Positions 29,576 through 38,351 of a stretch of 64,000 bases of DNA are shown in pieces; the first letter of the stretch is position 1; every line of letters starts with the position of its first letter. The notes beneath the pieces were generated by a model. It did no database searches, was not told the DNA's origin, and worked only from the letters and a program-made list of their open reading frames with translations. The position numbers were made by a program, and so were the translations under genes. The stretch lies in assembly GCA_009711615.1 (NCBI GenBank), contig VENI01000009.1, positions 1-64,000 on the forward strand. Reading direction: 5' to 3'. This DNA is from Bacillota bacterium (lineage in GTDB: Bacteria > Bacillota > Desulfotomaculia > Desulfotomaculales > Desulfohalotomaculaceae).

Positions 29576-29964
29576 TAGGCATTCTCCTCTAAAAATGCTT
29601 CATAATCTTCTTTAGAAAGCAAGTCTGCCAGTTGAGATGTATCTGAAAGCTCTATTGCCACAATCCAGCCCTTTTCATAGGGGTCTTCATTAATGGTTTC
29701 CGGTGAATCTACCAGTTCTTCATTAATTTCCACTATCTTACCGCTTAAGGGGATATAAATATCAGAGGCTGCTTTAACAGATTCCACTACCCCTAGTACA
29801 TCGTCAGATTCAAATTCATCATCAATGTTGGGAAGCTCGACAAAAACAATATCTCCTAAGGAATCCTGGGCATAATCGGTTATACCAATGGTTGCTTTGT
29901 TCCCTTCCAGCCTAATCCACTCGTGTTCCTTGCTATACTTTAGCCCCTCAGGAATGTTACTCAT
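29575..29964 (-). CDS. gcvH: glycine cleavage system H protein
   Basis: Lipoyl carrier that shuttles the aminomethyl group between P, T and L proteins. The lipoylation site is the Lys in [26 protein letters not shown] at the start and WIVAIELSD near the end are typical. The start is the ATG at 29964 ([11 protein letters not shown]), because AAGGAGG is just upstream; the longer reading frame to 30000 has no such site. About 129 aa, normal. Confidence 0.96.
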   Translation of the reverse strand: MSNIPEGLKYSKEHEWIRLEGNKATIGITDYAQDSLGDIVFVELPNIDDEFESDDVLGVVESVKAASDIYIPLSGKIVEINEELVDSPETINEDPYEKGWIVAIELSDTSQLADLLSKEDYEAFLEENA

Positions 29965-30011
29965 ATAAATAAACCTCCTTAATTTTTTATAGAGGATCAA
30001 AAAACCGAAAC

Positions 30012-31100
30012 CTAACGTTTATAAAAAGGTTTGGGTACAATCTCTGCCTTAACTGCTTTACCACGAATAACAATCGAAATTTCCGTTCCTATTTCAGCAA
30101 ATTCCGGCTTAACTAAAGCCAACGCTAGATTAGCATTCATTGTGGGAGCGAAGCTACCAGAGGTTACCCACCCTATCTGCTGACTTTCAACTTTCACCGG
30201 GTACCCTGTTCTAGGAATACCCCTTTCTACCATTTTTAACCCAACCAGTTTGTGGCTGGCACCCTGCACTTTGATCTCCATTAGAGCCTTTCTGCCAATG
30301 AAATCCCCTTTGTCAATTTTAACTGTCCAGCCTAACCCGGCCATTAAGGGGTTAATATCTTCATTTAGTTCTTGACCGTATAACGGTAAGCAAGCTTCAA
30401 TTCGTAGTGTATCACGGGCACCTAAACCTGCTGCCACCACCCCATCTTCACTGCCTTCCTGCAACAGTGACCACCACAGTTTTTCTGCTTCCTCAGGATG
30501 ACAGTATAATTCAAAGCCATCCTCCCCTGTATAACCAGTGCGGGACACCAAGCAGGGCACTCCTGCCACTGCACCTATGGCAAAACGATAAAATTTTACC
30601 TCTTTCAAGTCTAATGATGTCAGTCGCTGCAGCACCTGCTGGGAAATTGGCCCTTGCAAGGCCAGCAAAGCATATTCATGGGATTTGTCTGCCACACCCA
30701 CTTCCCCGCTTAAGTGGTCTTTTATCCACTTTAAATCTTTATCTTTATTGGACGCGTTAACTACCAATAGATATTTGTTTAAACCTAAGTTATAGATCAG
30801 CAAGTCATCTATTACCCCACCGTCTTCCTTGGTCATTGGTGTATACATTGCCCGACCAATGCTTGCTTTAGACAAATCATTTGTAACCAATTTTTGTAGT
30901 GCATCTAAGGCGCCTGAGCCTTCCACCAATAGTTCACCCATGTGGGAAACATCAAACAACCCTGCTTTTTCACGTACAGCCTTATGTTCTTTAATAATCC
31001 CCTCATACTGGACCGGCATCTCCCAGCCACCAAACTCAACCATCTTGGCATTTAGTTCCCGGTGCACATTATAAAGTGGGGTACGCTGTAAATCAGCCAT
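30012..31100 (-). CDS. gcvT: glycine cleavage system aminomethyltransferase (T protein)
   Basis: Transfers the methylene group to tetrahydrofolate and releases ammonia. At the N-terminus are [27 protein letters not shown] (key part [14 protein letters not shown]) and [22 protein letters not shown] and the C-terminal PFYKR are typical. The start is the ATG at 31100 ([10 protein letters not shown]), with CGGAGGTG 9 bases upstream. It is the first gene of the operon and the direct target of the glycine riboswitch. Confidence 0.96.
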   Translation of the reverse strand: MADLQRTPLYNVHRELNAKMVEFGGWEMPVQYEGIIKEHKAVREKAGLFDVSHMGELLVEGSGALDALQKLVTNDLSKASIGRAMYTPMTKEDGGVIDDLLIYNLGLNKYLLVVNASNKDKDLKWIKDHLSGEVGVADKSHEYALLALQGPISQQVLQRLTSLDLKEVKFYRFAIGAVAGVPCLVSRTGYTGEDGFELYCHPEEAEKLWWSLLQEGSEDGVVAAGLGARDTLRIEACLPLYGQELNEDINPLMAGLGWTVKIDKGDFIGRKALMEIKVQGASHKLVGLKMVERGIPRTGYPVKVESQQIGWVTSGSFAPTMNANLALALVKPEFAEIGTEISIVIRGKAVKAEIVPKPFYKR

Positions 31101-31188
31101 AAATTTCACACCTCCGTACATTCAATTTATTGTAGTATGCCTCGTCTTGATATTTACACTCAATACTAATCTTATGCTTAAATAAAGA

Positions 31189-31405
31189 CAAAAAAAGACA
31201 GAGAAAAACCGTTTAGGCTGTTTTCTCTGTCCGTTTACCTGAGAGATTGACCCTTTTCGGGTTTCACCGTGGGTGCCCACTGCGGGACTCTCCAGAGTTC
31301 TGTCCGGCAACAGTCATTTTGCCTGAGAGTTTCGGCCACTGCCCAGCTTGCTGCAGCCTTGCTCCTTCGGCGCCTGAGTTAAAATCAGACCTCTCCTGCC
31401 ACCAT
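31189..31405 (-). ncRNA. tandem glycine riboswitch with terminator
   Basis: Two glycine aptamers in series precede gcvT. The upstream one (about 31318-31405) contains GGAGAGGTC and CTCAGGCAAAATG. The downstream one (about 31225-31305) contains GGAGAGTCCC, GGGTCAATCTCTCAGGTAAA and GGACAGAG. The expression platform is a terminator whose stem GACAGAGAAAA / TTTTCTCTGTC (31197-31231) is followed by seven T and shares its 5' arm with the end of the second aptamer. Cooperative glycine binding should open the terminator and switch gcv on. Confidence 0.95.
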
Positions 31406-31498
31406 CATCCAGCCGGTTATAAAATTATCTTAATTTTATGAATTAAACATATTTTTAAATTTTCCTGCAAAAATCTATAAATTTGTCAATGGTAATTA

Positions 31499-31528
31499 TT
31501 AATATTTTATTTGTAATTAGCCATAATA
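31499..31528 (+). promoter_or_regulatory. candidate forespore sigma-G/F promoter of the spore protein gene
   Basis: TTAATA (31499-31504) and CATAATA (31522-31528) are 17 nt apart. The sigma-G consensus is about TGAATA with a CATAMTA -10. The place, 42 bases before a small acid-soluble spore protein gene, supports the reading. Confidence 0.5.
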
Positions 31529-31569
31529 TGAAGGGTTTCTAATTTTATAATTAGGGAGGTTGGTAACCA

Positions 31570-31776
31570 ATGATTGGCAAAAAACAGAAAAAGAAACCCA
31601 CTAAAGAAGATTTATTAAGGTTTGAAGTCGCTGAAGAACTAGGCTTAGCAGACAAAATTCGCCAAGGTGGGTGGGGTGCCTTAAATGCCAAAGAAGCAGG
31701 GCGCATTGGCGGCATTATCACCCAAAGAATCCGCAAGGGTATCTATAACGATTATAAAGCTAAAAACCCCTCTTAA
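31570..31776 (+). CDS. small acid-soluble spore protein, SspF-like
   Basis: 68 aa. After a basic N-terminus (KKQKKKPTKED) comes FEVAEELGLADKIRQGGWGAL and NAKEAGRIGGIITQRIRKG, which matches the minor alpha/beta-type SASP SspF, including its GGWG motif. These proteins coat and protect DNA in the spore core. The start is ATG with GGGAGGTTGG upstream. It is a direct sign that the organism forms endospores. Its stop overlaps that of the convergent gene by 4 bases. Confidence 0.85.
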   Translation: MIGKKQKKKPTKEDLLRFEVAEELGLADKIRQGGWGALNAKEAGRIGGIITQRIRKGIYNDYKAKNPS

Positions 31777-32042
31777 GATTTATTCTTGGGAAATTCAATA
31801 ACCTTGCCTTCTTTTTTGGTTTTCGTGGGTGGTGTACAACTATTGCAACTACCACATCCCCCACCTTCCAAATCAACTAAATCATATTCAACTAATTCGG
31901 TGAGTAAACGATTAGTTAATTCCACAGGCCCAGTGCTATAAATAAAAGTTCGATTTACATGCTGCAGAACATTAAATAAAAGTTCTTCCATTTGGTCTTT
32001 ACTAAGTTGAGATATTTTTTGCGGATGAATGGTGCATTTCAC
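31773..32042 (-). CDS. unknown small protein with Cys-rich motif
   Basis: 89 aa. I do not recognise the family. The first two-thirds are predicted helical (ISQLSKDQMEELLFNVLQHVN and LTNRLLTELVEYDLVDL, quoted in parts). A GGGCGSCNSC motif follows with three closely spaced Cys, and a basic tail (KTKKEGKVIEFPKNKS). The Cys cluster could bind a metal. It converges on the spore protein gene with a 4-bp overlap; the start has GGAGGTGAG upstream. Confidence 0.65.
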   Translation of the reverse strand: MKCTIHPQKISQLSKDQMEELLFNVLQHVNRTFIYSTGPVELTNRLLTELVEYDLVDLEGGGCGSCNSCTPPTKTKKEGKVIEFPKNKS

Positions 32043-32273
32043 TGCTGCTCACCTCCGTTTATTCACGACAATATATGCATTTACATTTAATTTTACCATA
32101 AATTGCACATTATACACAACTGAGATAGTTTTTTAAAAAAGGTCTTCCCGTAATGATTTTTACGGTTTTTTAGGCGATGATTTATTTGCTTATTTTATAT
32201 ATTAAACTGGAAAGTGTATTTCCATTGATATATAATTATTAAATGTATTCAATTGCTTCTGATTTAGAGAGAG

Positions 32274-32855
32274 GTGATTCTTTTTCTTAATGAAATTTTA
32301 GGGCTTCTTGAAGAATATGGTGCAGTAGGACTGTTTATAATAAGCTTTTTGGAAGCCTTTATATTCCCCATCCCACCGGAATTTATATTTATTCCCCTTT
32401 GCTTAGCAGATACAAATAATATTTTTGGGTTCGTTATGATTACAACACTGGGTTCTGTTATCGGTTCTTTACCTGGATATATAATTGGATTATATGGAGG
32501 AAGGCCACTATTAAATAAGTTTTTTAATAGTGCCAATGTGAATTATCTGGAAGACCTTATGTCGAAGTACGGTTCAATGGCAATATTGATTGCAGGTTTT
32601 TCCCCTATACCTTTCAAGCTAATAACAATTGCTTCTGGTGCTTTAAGGAAAAATATGAATAAATTAATTCTTTACTCAGCAATTAGTAGGGGTGCAAGAT
32701 TTAGTCTAGAAGGCATCTTAATTACATATATGGGTAAAACTGCAATGGATTTTATAACCGGTAGAAGTTTTCTATATTTAACAATAGGGTTATCGTTGTT
32801 AGGACTAATAATTTACATTAGTTATATTTATTATAAATTAAGGATAAAAAAATAA
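32274..32855 (+). CDS. DedA-family (VTT domain) membrane protein
   Basis: 193 aa with four to five hydrophobic segments. FLEAFIFPIPPEFIFIPLCL is the DedA N-terminal re-entrant motif and GFSPIPFKLITIASGAL the second half. It is a distant relative of the DedA protein at 3521. The only in-frame start is the GTG at 32274, but its ribosome-binding sequence GAGAGAGGTGAT runs into the start codon, so translation may begin at a rarer codon slightly downstream or be inefficient. Confidence 0.78.
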   Translation: MILFLNEILGLLEEYGAVGLFIISFLEAFIFPIPPEFIFIPLCLADTNNIFGFVMITTLGSVIGSLPGYIIGLYGGRPLLNKFFNSANVNYLEDLMSKYGSMAILIAGFSPIPFKLITIASGALRKNMNKLILYSAISRGARFSLEGILITYMGKTAMDFITGRSFLYLTIGLSLLGLIIYISYIYYKLRIKK

Positions 32856-32897
32856 AGAAAACCCAGGTTATCAGCTTTAATGACCTGGGTTTTCTTT
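32854..32897. terminator. bidirectional terminator between converging genes
   Basis: A perfect 15-bp stem AAAGAAAACCCAGGT / ACCTGGGTTTTCTTT. It overlaps the stop of the DedA-like gene and reaches into the 3' end of the DUF2062 gene. Confidence 0.75.
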
Positions 32898-33569
32898 AGT
32901 TGTAAATAACGGATACTTCTTACTATTCTTTTTGGCTTTAATTTTACTTAATTTTTTGGGGTTTTTAATATGACAAAGACAAATACTAAAACCATTTTTA
33001 AATTTCTTTATTCTTGTTAGTTTAATTTTTTTTCCTTTAAAAAGTCTGGTGGCATTTCTAAAAATCATCAACAAGAGAAGGTACGAAGCAACTGATACCA
33101 AGGTAGCGTTAATGGCACTACCTAATAAATATGCTGGACCAGCATGGTTAAAAAAATCCACCACCTTATCCCAAAAAGTTAGGTCATATGCAAAATCTTG
33201 GGGTGGCTTTTCACTGGAATTAATAAATAGTGCTCCCGTTTTATAGTTTAAAACATATAGCAAAGGAGATACATATGTCAGCAAAAGAGCTGGTGCAGTT
33301 GCAGCAAATATATTTAATTTTAATATTTTTGCCAGCACAGCACTTAGTGGAATATTAATACCCGGTAGCGGAAGCAAGGCTAATGCAAAACCTAATGAAA
33401 CACTTTTAGCTAAACGATTAGGACTGTCTTTCATACTAATAAGTTTTTTAAATAATGCCTTGATTTTATCCAAATCTATCCGCTCCCTTAGTATATTCTT
33501 CAACAACTGGTTAAAAAAGGTTACTATTTTTAAATGCAAATTTGATCCAATAATCATTATATAATACAT
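32877..33569 (-). CDS. DUF2062 membrane protein
   Basis: 230 aa at the longest. The DUF2062 core is clear: SPNRLAKSVSLGFALALLPLPG, then IPLSAVLAKILKLNIFAA with three or so membrane helices. The C-terminal 60 residues are very basic (Lys-rich). Function is unknown; relatives occur near lipid and polysaccharide genes. The start is uncertain: TTG at 33473 (LDKIKALFKK) has AAGGGAG upstream and may be the real one. Confidence 0.72.
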   Translation of the reverse strand: MYYIMIIGSNLHLKIVTFFNQLLKNILRERIDLDKIKALFKKLISMKDSPNRLAKSVSLGFALALLPLPGINIPLSAVLAKILKLNIFAATAPALLLTYVSPLLYVLNYKTGALFINSSEKPPQDFAYDLTFWDKVVDFFNHAGPAYLLGSAINATLVSVASYLLLLMIFRNATRLFKGKKIKLTRIKKFKNGFSICLCHIKNPKKLSKIKAKKNSKKYPLFTTKENPGH

Positions 33570-33993
33570 ATATAGTGCCTGTACAGAACCAGATTAAGGT
33601 TGGCAATTTTGTGTTTTTTTAAATATTTTTATAATAAAATCAAATATTATTTTTCCTAAAGGGAGTAACTATATTACATCGTATTTCTATTACCAGTTGT
33701 CACCTACTTTGGCTATAATTGGTTATGACTTCTTTTATTAGTAGAGGTCTTATTAAAAAGTTCAATTACAGGTATCATAAAATTTATCTTGATATCTTGA
33801 TAAAGAAATAGATATTTCTTTATAATAAAAATAGTTACTATAGAAGTTTTTAAGTGTTAGTTAGGTGATATGTTAAGTCAACCATAAGAAATTACAAAAA
33901 AGATTAAAGGCCAAAGCCCAATGGAATATCGGGCTTTGGCCGCTTAGAGTATGATTTTATTATTTCACACTGTCTACTTGACAGGGGACGGTT
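33570..33993. other. AT-rich gene-free stretch ending in a terminator
   Basis: No ORF with a credible start is seen between the DUF2062 gene and the nhaB duplication. Near its right end a perfect 11-bp stem GGCCAAAGCCC (33909-33919) / GGGCTTTGGCC (33931-33941) is followed on the minus strand by TTTAATCTTTTTT; this is the terminator of the first nhaB copy. The rest is featureless AT-rich sequence. Confidence 0.6.
33909..33941 (-). terminator. intrinsic terminator downstream of nhaB copy 1
   Basis: An 11-bp GC-rich stem with an 11-nt loop and a T-rich 3' flank on the minus strand, about 130 bases after the stop of the gene. Copy 2 has a different terminator. Confidence 0.75.
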
Positions 33994-34068
33994 CACATAG
34001 AACACTCTCTATTGCTTAATAAGTGATGTTAAATTTTATGATTCGTTTTTAAATTAGATACTTTTAGA

Positions 34069-35601
34069 TTACAACAGGTACATTGTTGCCAGCACACCTG
34101 TAATAGACATAACGATGGTGTATGGCAGAGCCAGTTTCACCATTTCCATGTAAGACAGGCGAATCAGTGGAGCAAGTGCAGAGGTTAACAGGAACAGGAA
34201 TGCCGCCTGACCGTTTGGTGTAGCAACGGAAGGGATGTTTGTACCCATGTTGATTGAAACTGCCATCTTTTGGTATTGGTCCAGCGCAATGCCTCCAGCT
34301 TCAAACGCTTTCTGTGTTTCACTCATATATACGGTAGCAACAAATACGTTGTCACTGATCATAGAAAGGATACCGTTTGCCATAAAGAAAGCGACAAGCT
34401 GATTCTGTCCTTCAATGTTAAGTACCCACTGAATGATCGGCGTAAACAGATGCTGGTCATGGATAACCGCAACGATGCCGAAAAATACCACCAGCAAAGC
34501 AGTAAACGGCAGTGCTTCTTCAAACGCATGACCAATCTTCCCTTCATCAGTAACCCCGTTGAAAGCGGTAAGCAGGATGATAATCATCAGACCAATAATA
34601 CCGACTTCTGCCAGGTGCAATGCCAGGGAGATAACTAACAGAACAGCGGCTACAGCCATAATAATCAGGCGTGCACGTCCACGGGCATCCATCTTAGCAT
34701 CCTTAGCTTTTATGTCATCTTCCATAACCTTTCTAACAGTGTCAGGAAGCTGATAGCCGTACCCCCAAAACTTGGTGACTTCAAGTGTAATGGAGGTCAG
34801 GAGGCCAACGATCAGTACCGGGATAGACACAGGTGCGCTGTGTAAAAAGAACTCAACGAAGTGCCATTCCATAATGTTGCCGATCAGTAGGTTCTGCGGT
34901 TCACCAACCAGTGTTGTTGCTCCACCCAACGCAGTACCCACAGCACCATGCATCATAAGATTGCGCAGAAAACCACGAAACTGGTCCAGGTCCTCATGAT
35001 ATTTGTCATCAACAATATGATCGTTATTGATGTCATACTTATCAAATATTTTTTCGCTGGAAGCAAACTTGTGGAATATGTTGTAGAATCCATATGCCAC
35101 AGCGATAATCACCGCCGTTACGGTTAGCGCATCCAGAAAAGCGGAAAGAACTGCACCCATTATAGAGAACAGGAATGCAAGCGCCACTTTAGAGCGTACT
35201 CTGGTAAGGATCTTGGAAAACAGGTACACAAGACCTTCTTTCATAAAATAGATCCCGGCAACCATGAACATCAGAAGTAAAATAACCGGGAGGTTCAGTT
35301 CAATCTCGTGATAGATCGTATACGGGTTAGTAAGCCCGAGCACAACGGCTTGGATGGCAAGAAGTCCACCTGCAGGGAGCGGATAACATTTTAGCGCCAT
35401 TGCAAGGGTAAAGATAAATTCAACAATCAACACCCAACCGGTAACATACGTACCGACGGTAAACATCAAAATAGGGTTCAACACCAGGAAAGCAAGAATT
35501 GTTTTTTTGTACCAGTCCGGAGCGTTACCCAGAAAATTTGCTTTGAATGCTTGCCCGAAACCCATCTGTTTCGCTTTTCCGGCACCAGTCTGAGGACCCA
35601 T
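34069..35601 (-). CDS. nhaB: Na+/H+ antiporter NhaB, copy 1
   Basis: 510-aa electrogenic sodium/proton antiporter. It aligns along its whole length with gammaproteobacterial Nha[76 protein letters not shown] and [27 protein letters not shown]. It has about 12 membrane segments. A loop near residues 190-205 reads [10 protein letters not shown], an EF-hand/dockerin-like acidic pattern. The start is the ATG at 35601, with GGAGGT 7 bases upstream; an in-frame TTG at 35616 would put that site inside the gene. The gene looks more GC-rich than its surroundings. Confidence 0.93.
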   Translation of the reverse strand: MGPQTGAGKAKQMGFGQAFKANFLGNAPDWYKKTILAFLVLNPILMFTVGTYVTGWVLIVEFIFTLAMALKCYPLPAGGLLAIQAVVLGLTNPYTIYHEIELNLPVILLLMFMVAGIYFMKEGLVYLFSKILTRVRSKVALAFLFSIMGAVLSAFLDALTVTAVIIAVAYGFYNIFHKFASSEKIFDKYDINNDHIVDDKYHEDLDQFRGFLRNLMMHGAVGTALGGATTLVGEPQNLLIGNIMEWHFVEFFLHSAPVSIPVLIVGLLTSITLEVTKFWGYGYQLPDTVRKVMEDDIKAKDAKMDARGRARLIIMAVAAVLLVISLALHLAEVGIIGLMIIILLTAFNGVTDEGKIGHAFEEALPFTALLVVFFGIVAVIHDQHLFTPIIQWVLNIEGQNQLVAFFMANGILSMISDNVFVATVYMSETQKAFEAGGIALDQYQKMAVSINMGTNIPSVATPNGQAAFLFLLTSALAPLIRLSYMEMVKLALPYTIVMSITGVLATMYLL

Positions 35602-35825
35602 ATGACATACCTCCAAAATAAGAAATTTATAAGGCCTAAAAAAATTGAAAAAACTTGTTTAGATTAAAACCTACAGTTATTGAGATAGAACTTGCGAAGA
35701 TAAGAGCTATCAAATTGCAACTCTCTTGTTACCTACTTTTCCGTGAACTTCGCCCAAAACAGGGAAAATATCCACCCCCTATTTATAGTTTCAGAACAAA
35801 CAAAAAAGACAAGAAAAAAGAACAA

Positions 35826-35955
35826 CAAAAAAGGCATAGCCTTGTTAAAGGCTACCCCCCCTAGTAGTCCGAATCCCCTGTGCAGTCTTAGCACAACTCG
35901 TGGTATGGCACTTTTCAGTTAGAATAATTTTATCAGATGGTTAGTTATTTGTCTA
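35826..35955 (-). promoter_or_regulatory. promoter, conserved structured leader and terminator of nhaB copy 1 (candidate ion riboswitch)
   Basis: A promoter TAGACA (35950-35955) / TAAAAT (35927-35932) with 17-nt spacing opens a leader that contains GTGCCATACCACGAGTTGTG, CTAAGACTGCACAGGGG and ATTCGGACTAC (35855-35913). Next comes the terminator stem TAGCCTT / AAGGCTA (35837-35854) followed by TGCCTTTTTTG. About 225 bases then separate it from the gene. The same block stands before copy 2. Sodium-sensing Na+-I (DUF1646-motif) riboswitches control such antiporters, so this is a candidate, but I cannot confirm the class by eye. Confidence 0.6.
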
Positions 35956-36088
35956 GAAAAAGGCCCCTGACAAATACTTTGTCACTATTAGGACACTGTC
36001 AATTTGCACCTTGAAATAACAAAATCCTCAACATTATATAAGTGCAGTACCCTATATCCCGATAGAATAATAGGCTTGATAATATGTT

Positions 36089-36121
36089 AAAAGAGAGTGC
36101 CCGCATAGGACACTCTCTTTT
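36089..36121 (-). terminator. intrinsic terminator of nhaB copy 2
   Basis: A perfect 11-bp stem AAAAGAGAGTG (36089-36099) / CACTCTCTTTT (36111-36121). It lies between the two copies, about 50 bases after the copy 2 stop. Its right arm belongs to the duplicated segment, but copy 1 has lost or never had the matching left arm. Confidence 0.75.
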
Positions 36122-36174
36122 ACTTGATAAGTGATGTTAAATTATATGATTCGTTTTTTAATTAGATACTTTGA

Positions 36175-37707
36175 TTACAACAGGTACATTGTTGCCAGCA
36201 AACCTGTAATAGACATAACAATGGCGTATGGCAGAGCCAGTTTTACCATTTCCATGTAAGACAGTCGAATCAGCGGAGCAAGTGCAGAGGTTAACAGGAA
36301 CAGGAACGCCGCCTGACCGTTTGGTGTAGCAACGGATGGGATGTTGGTACCCATGTTGATTGAAACTGCCATCTTTTGATACTGCTCCAGTGCAATGCCA
36401 CCAGCTTCAAAAGCTTTCTGTGTCTCACTCATATATACGGTAGCAACAAATACATTGTCACTGATCATAGAAAGGATACCGTTTGCCATAAAGAAAGCGA
36501 CAAGCTGATTCTGTCCTTCAATGTTAAGTACCCACTGAATGATCGGCGTAAACAGATGCTGGTCATGGATAACCGCTACGATGCCGAAAAATACCACCAG
36601 CAAAGCAGTAAACGGCAGTGCTTCTTCAAACGCATGACCAATCTTCCCTTCTTCAATAACCCCGTTGAAAGCGGTAAGCAAGATGATAATCATCAGACCA
36701 ATAATACCGACTTCTGCCAGGTGCAACCCCAGAGCGATAACCAACAGAACAGCGGCTACAGCCATAATAATCAGTCGTGCACGTCCGCGAGTATCCATCG
36801 CAGCATCTTTAGCTTTTATGTCATCTTCCATAACCTTTCGAACAGTATCAGGAAGCTGATAGCCGTACCCCCAAAACTTGGTGACCTCAAGGGTAATGGA
36901 GGTCACAAAGCCAACGATCATTACCGGGATAGAAATAGGTGCGCTGTTTAAAAAGAAATCAACGAAGTCCCATTCCATAATGTTGCCGATCATTAGGTTC
37001 TGCGGTTCACCAACCAGTGTTGCTGCCCCGCCCAGCGCAGTACCCACAGCACCATGCATCATAAGATTGCGCAGAAAACCACGGAACTGGTCCAGGTCCT
37101 CCTTATAACTGTCATCAATAATATGGTCGTTATTGACGTCATACTTTTCGAATACTTTTTCGCTGGAAGCAAACTTGTGGAAGATGTTATAGAATCCATA
37201 TGCCACAGCGATAATCACCGCCGTTACGGTTAGCGCATCTAGAAAAGCGGAAAGAACTGCACCCATTATAGAGAACAGGAATGCAAGCGCCACTTTAGAG
37301 CGTACTTTGGTAAGGATCTTGGCAAACAGGTACACAAGACCTTCTTTCATAAAATAGATCCCGGCAACCATGAACATCAGAAGTAAAATAACCGGGAGGT
37401 TCAGTTCAATTTCGTGATAGATCGTATACGGGTTAGTAAGCCCGAGCACAACGGCTTGGATGGCAAGAAGTCCACCTGCAGGGAGCGGATAACATTTTAG
37501 CGCCATTGCAAGGGTAAAGATAAATTCGACAATCAACACCCAACCGGTAACGTACGTACCGACAGTAAACATCAAAATAGGGTTCAACACCAGGAAAGCA
37601 AGAATTGTTTTTTTGTACCAGTCCGGAGCGTTACCCAAAAAATTTGCTTTGAATGCTTGCCCGAAACCCATCTGTTTCGCTTTTCCGGCACCAGTCTGAG
37701 GACCCAT
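36175..37707 (-). CDS. nhaB: Na+/H+ antiporter NhaB, copy 2
   Basis: About 95 percent identical to copy 1 by eye, with the same length, start context and membrane layout. Differences cluster in the loop after residue 190 (VFEKYDVNNDHIIDDSYKED against [20 protein letters not shown]) and in the following helix (WDFVDFFLNSAPISIPVM). Changes are mostly conservative, so both copies look functional. Keeping two may serve dosage, or slightly different ion or pH response. Start is ATG at 37707. Confidence 0.93.
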   Translation of the reverse strand: MGPQTGAGKAKQMGFGQAFKANFLGNAPDWYKKTILAFLVLNPILMFTVGTYVTGWVLIVEFIFTLAMALKCYPLPAGGLLAIQAVVLGLTNPYTIYHEIELNLPVILLLMFMVAGIYFMKEGLVYLFAKILTKVRSKVALAFLFSIMGAVLSAFLDALTVTAVIIAVAYGFYNIFHKFASSEKVFEKYDVNNDHIIDDSYKEDLDQFRGFLRNLMMHGAVGTALGGAATLVGEPQNLMIGNIMEWDFVDFFLNSAPISIPVMIVGFVTSITLEVTKFWGYGYQLPDTVRKVMEDDIKAKDAAMDTRGRARLIIMAVAAVLLVIALGLHLAEVGIIGLMIIILLTAFNGVIEEGKIGHAFEEALPFTALLVVFFGIVAVIHDQHLFTPIIQWVLNIEGQNQLVAFFMANGILSMISDNVFVATVYMSETQKAFEAGGIALEQYQKMAVSINMGTNIPSVATPNGQAAFLFLLTSALAPLIRLSYMEMVKLALPYAIVMSITGLLATMYLL

Positions 37708-38027
37708 ATGACATACCTCCAAAATAAGAAATTTATAAGGCCTAACAAATATTCACAGGTCAGTCAGTCACTGACTGTATGTAGTGCCACATTACCATTT
37801 TTGTATTCAAACATCGCTACTAGACCTGCAAGCGTAATCGGAAAAAACTTGTTTGGATTAAAACCAACAGTTGTTGAGATAGAACTTGCAAAGATAAGGG
37901 CTACCTTATCAAATGACAACTCTCTTGTTACCTACTTCTCCGTGAACTTCGCCCAAAACAGGGAAAATATTCACCCCCTATTTATAATTTCAGAACATAC
38001 AAAAAAAGACAAGAAAAAAGGACAACA

Positions 38028-38158
38028 AAAAAAGGCATAGCCTTGTTAAAGGCTACCCCCCCCAGTAGTCCGAATTCCTTGTGCAGTCTTAGCACAACTC
38101 GTGGTATGGCACTTTTTTAAGTTAGCTTTATTGTATCAGATTGTTAGTTATTTGTCTA
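38028..38158 (-). promoter_or_regulatory. promoter, conserved structured leader and terminator of nhaB copy 2
   Basis: Promoter TAGACA (38153-38158) / TACAAT (38130-38135), 17-nt spacing. The aptamer-like block (38056-38114) is the same as in copy 1 apart from a few changes (ATTCGGACTACTGGG here). Terminator stem TAGCCTT / AAGGCTA (38038-38055) has TGCCTTTTTTTG after it. The conservation of stem and block between copies, against drift around them, supports function. Confidence 0.6.
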
Positions 38159-38205
38159 GAAAAAATGATTCTCTGCCAAATGTTTTGTCACTACGTAGGA
38201 TACTG

Positions 38206-38316
38206 TCAATTTGTTTTTAACTCATTCAATTTCTTTCCTTCTTCGGTTAAATCCCATATCCCTTCTAATGGATAGACTGTATATTCAAAACAAAATATCC
38301 TTCTGAAATATATCAT
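38206..38316 (-). pseudogene. C-terminal remnant of a GyrI-like domain protein
   Basis: A 36-codon frame ending in YPLEGIWDLTEEGKKL, which matches the conserved segment near the C-terminus of stand-alone GyrI-like small-molecule-binding proteins (normally about 200 aa). The rest of the gene is missing. Its stop codon falls exactly at the edge of the nhaB duplication, so the insertion or duplication event may have destroyed it. Confidence 0.6.
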
Positions 38317-38351
38317 TATTATTACACTATATCAAAATAGTAGAATTAAAT

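Larger units (their letters stand above)
33994..38213 (-). repeat. tandem duplication of the nhaB unit (leader, gene, 3' flank)
   Basis: Copy 1 spans about 33994-36011 and copy 2 about 36096-38213. Both begin at the 3' side with CATAG-ACACTCTC and end at the promoter side with ACTGTCAATTTG. The repeat therefore includes promoter, structured leader, gene and 3' flank. The two proteins differ at about 26 of 515 positions by my count. Copy 2 has about 95 extra bases in its leader (about 37746-37845). Confidence 0.85.

Noticed and set aside
31122..31310. Minus-strand ORF across the glycine riboswitch
   Set aside because: Falls on conserved riboswitch aptamer sequence; no protein-like pattern.
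34069..37707. NhaD or arsenite-permease family for the duplicated antiporter
   Set aside because: The sequence follows NhaB motifs along its length, including the N-terminal and C-terminal blocks.
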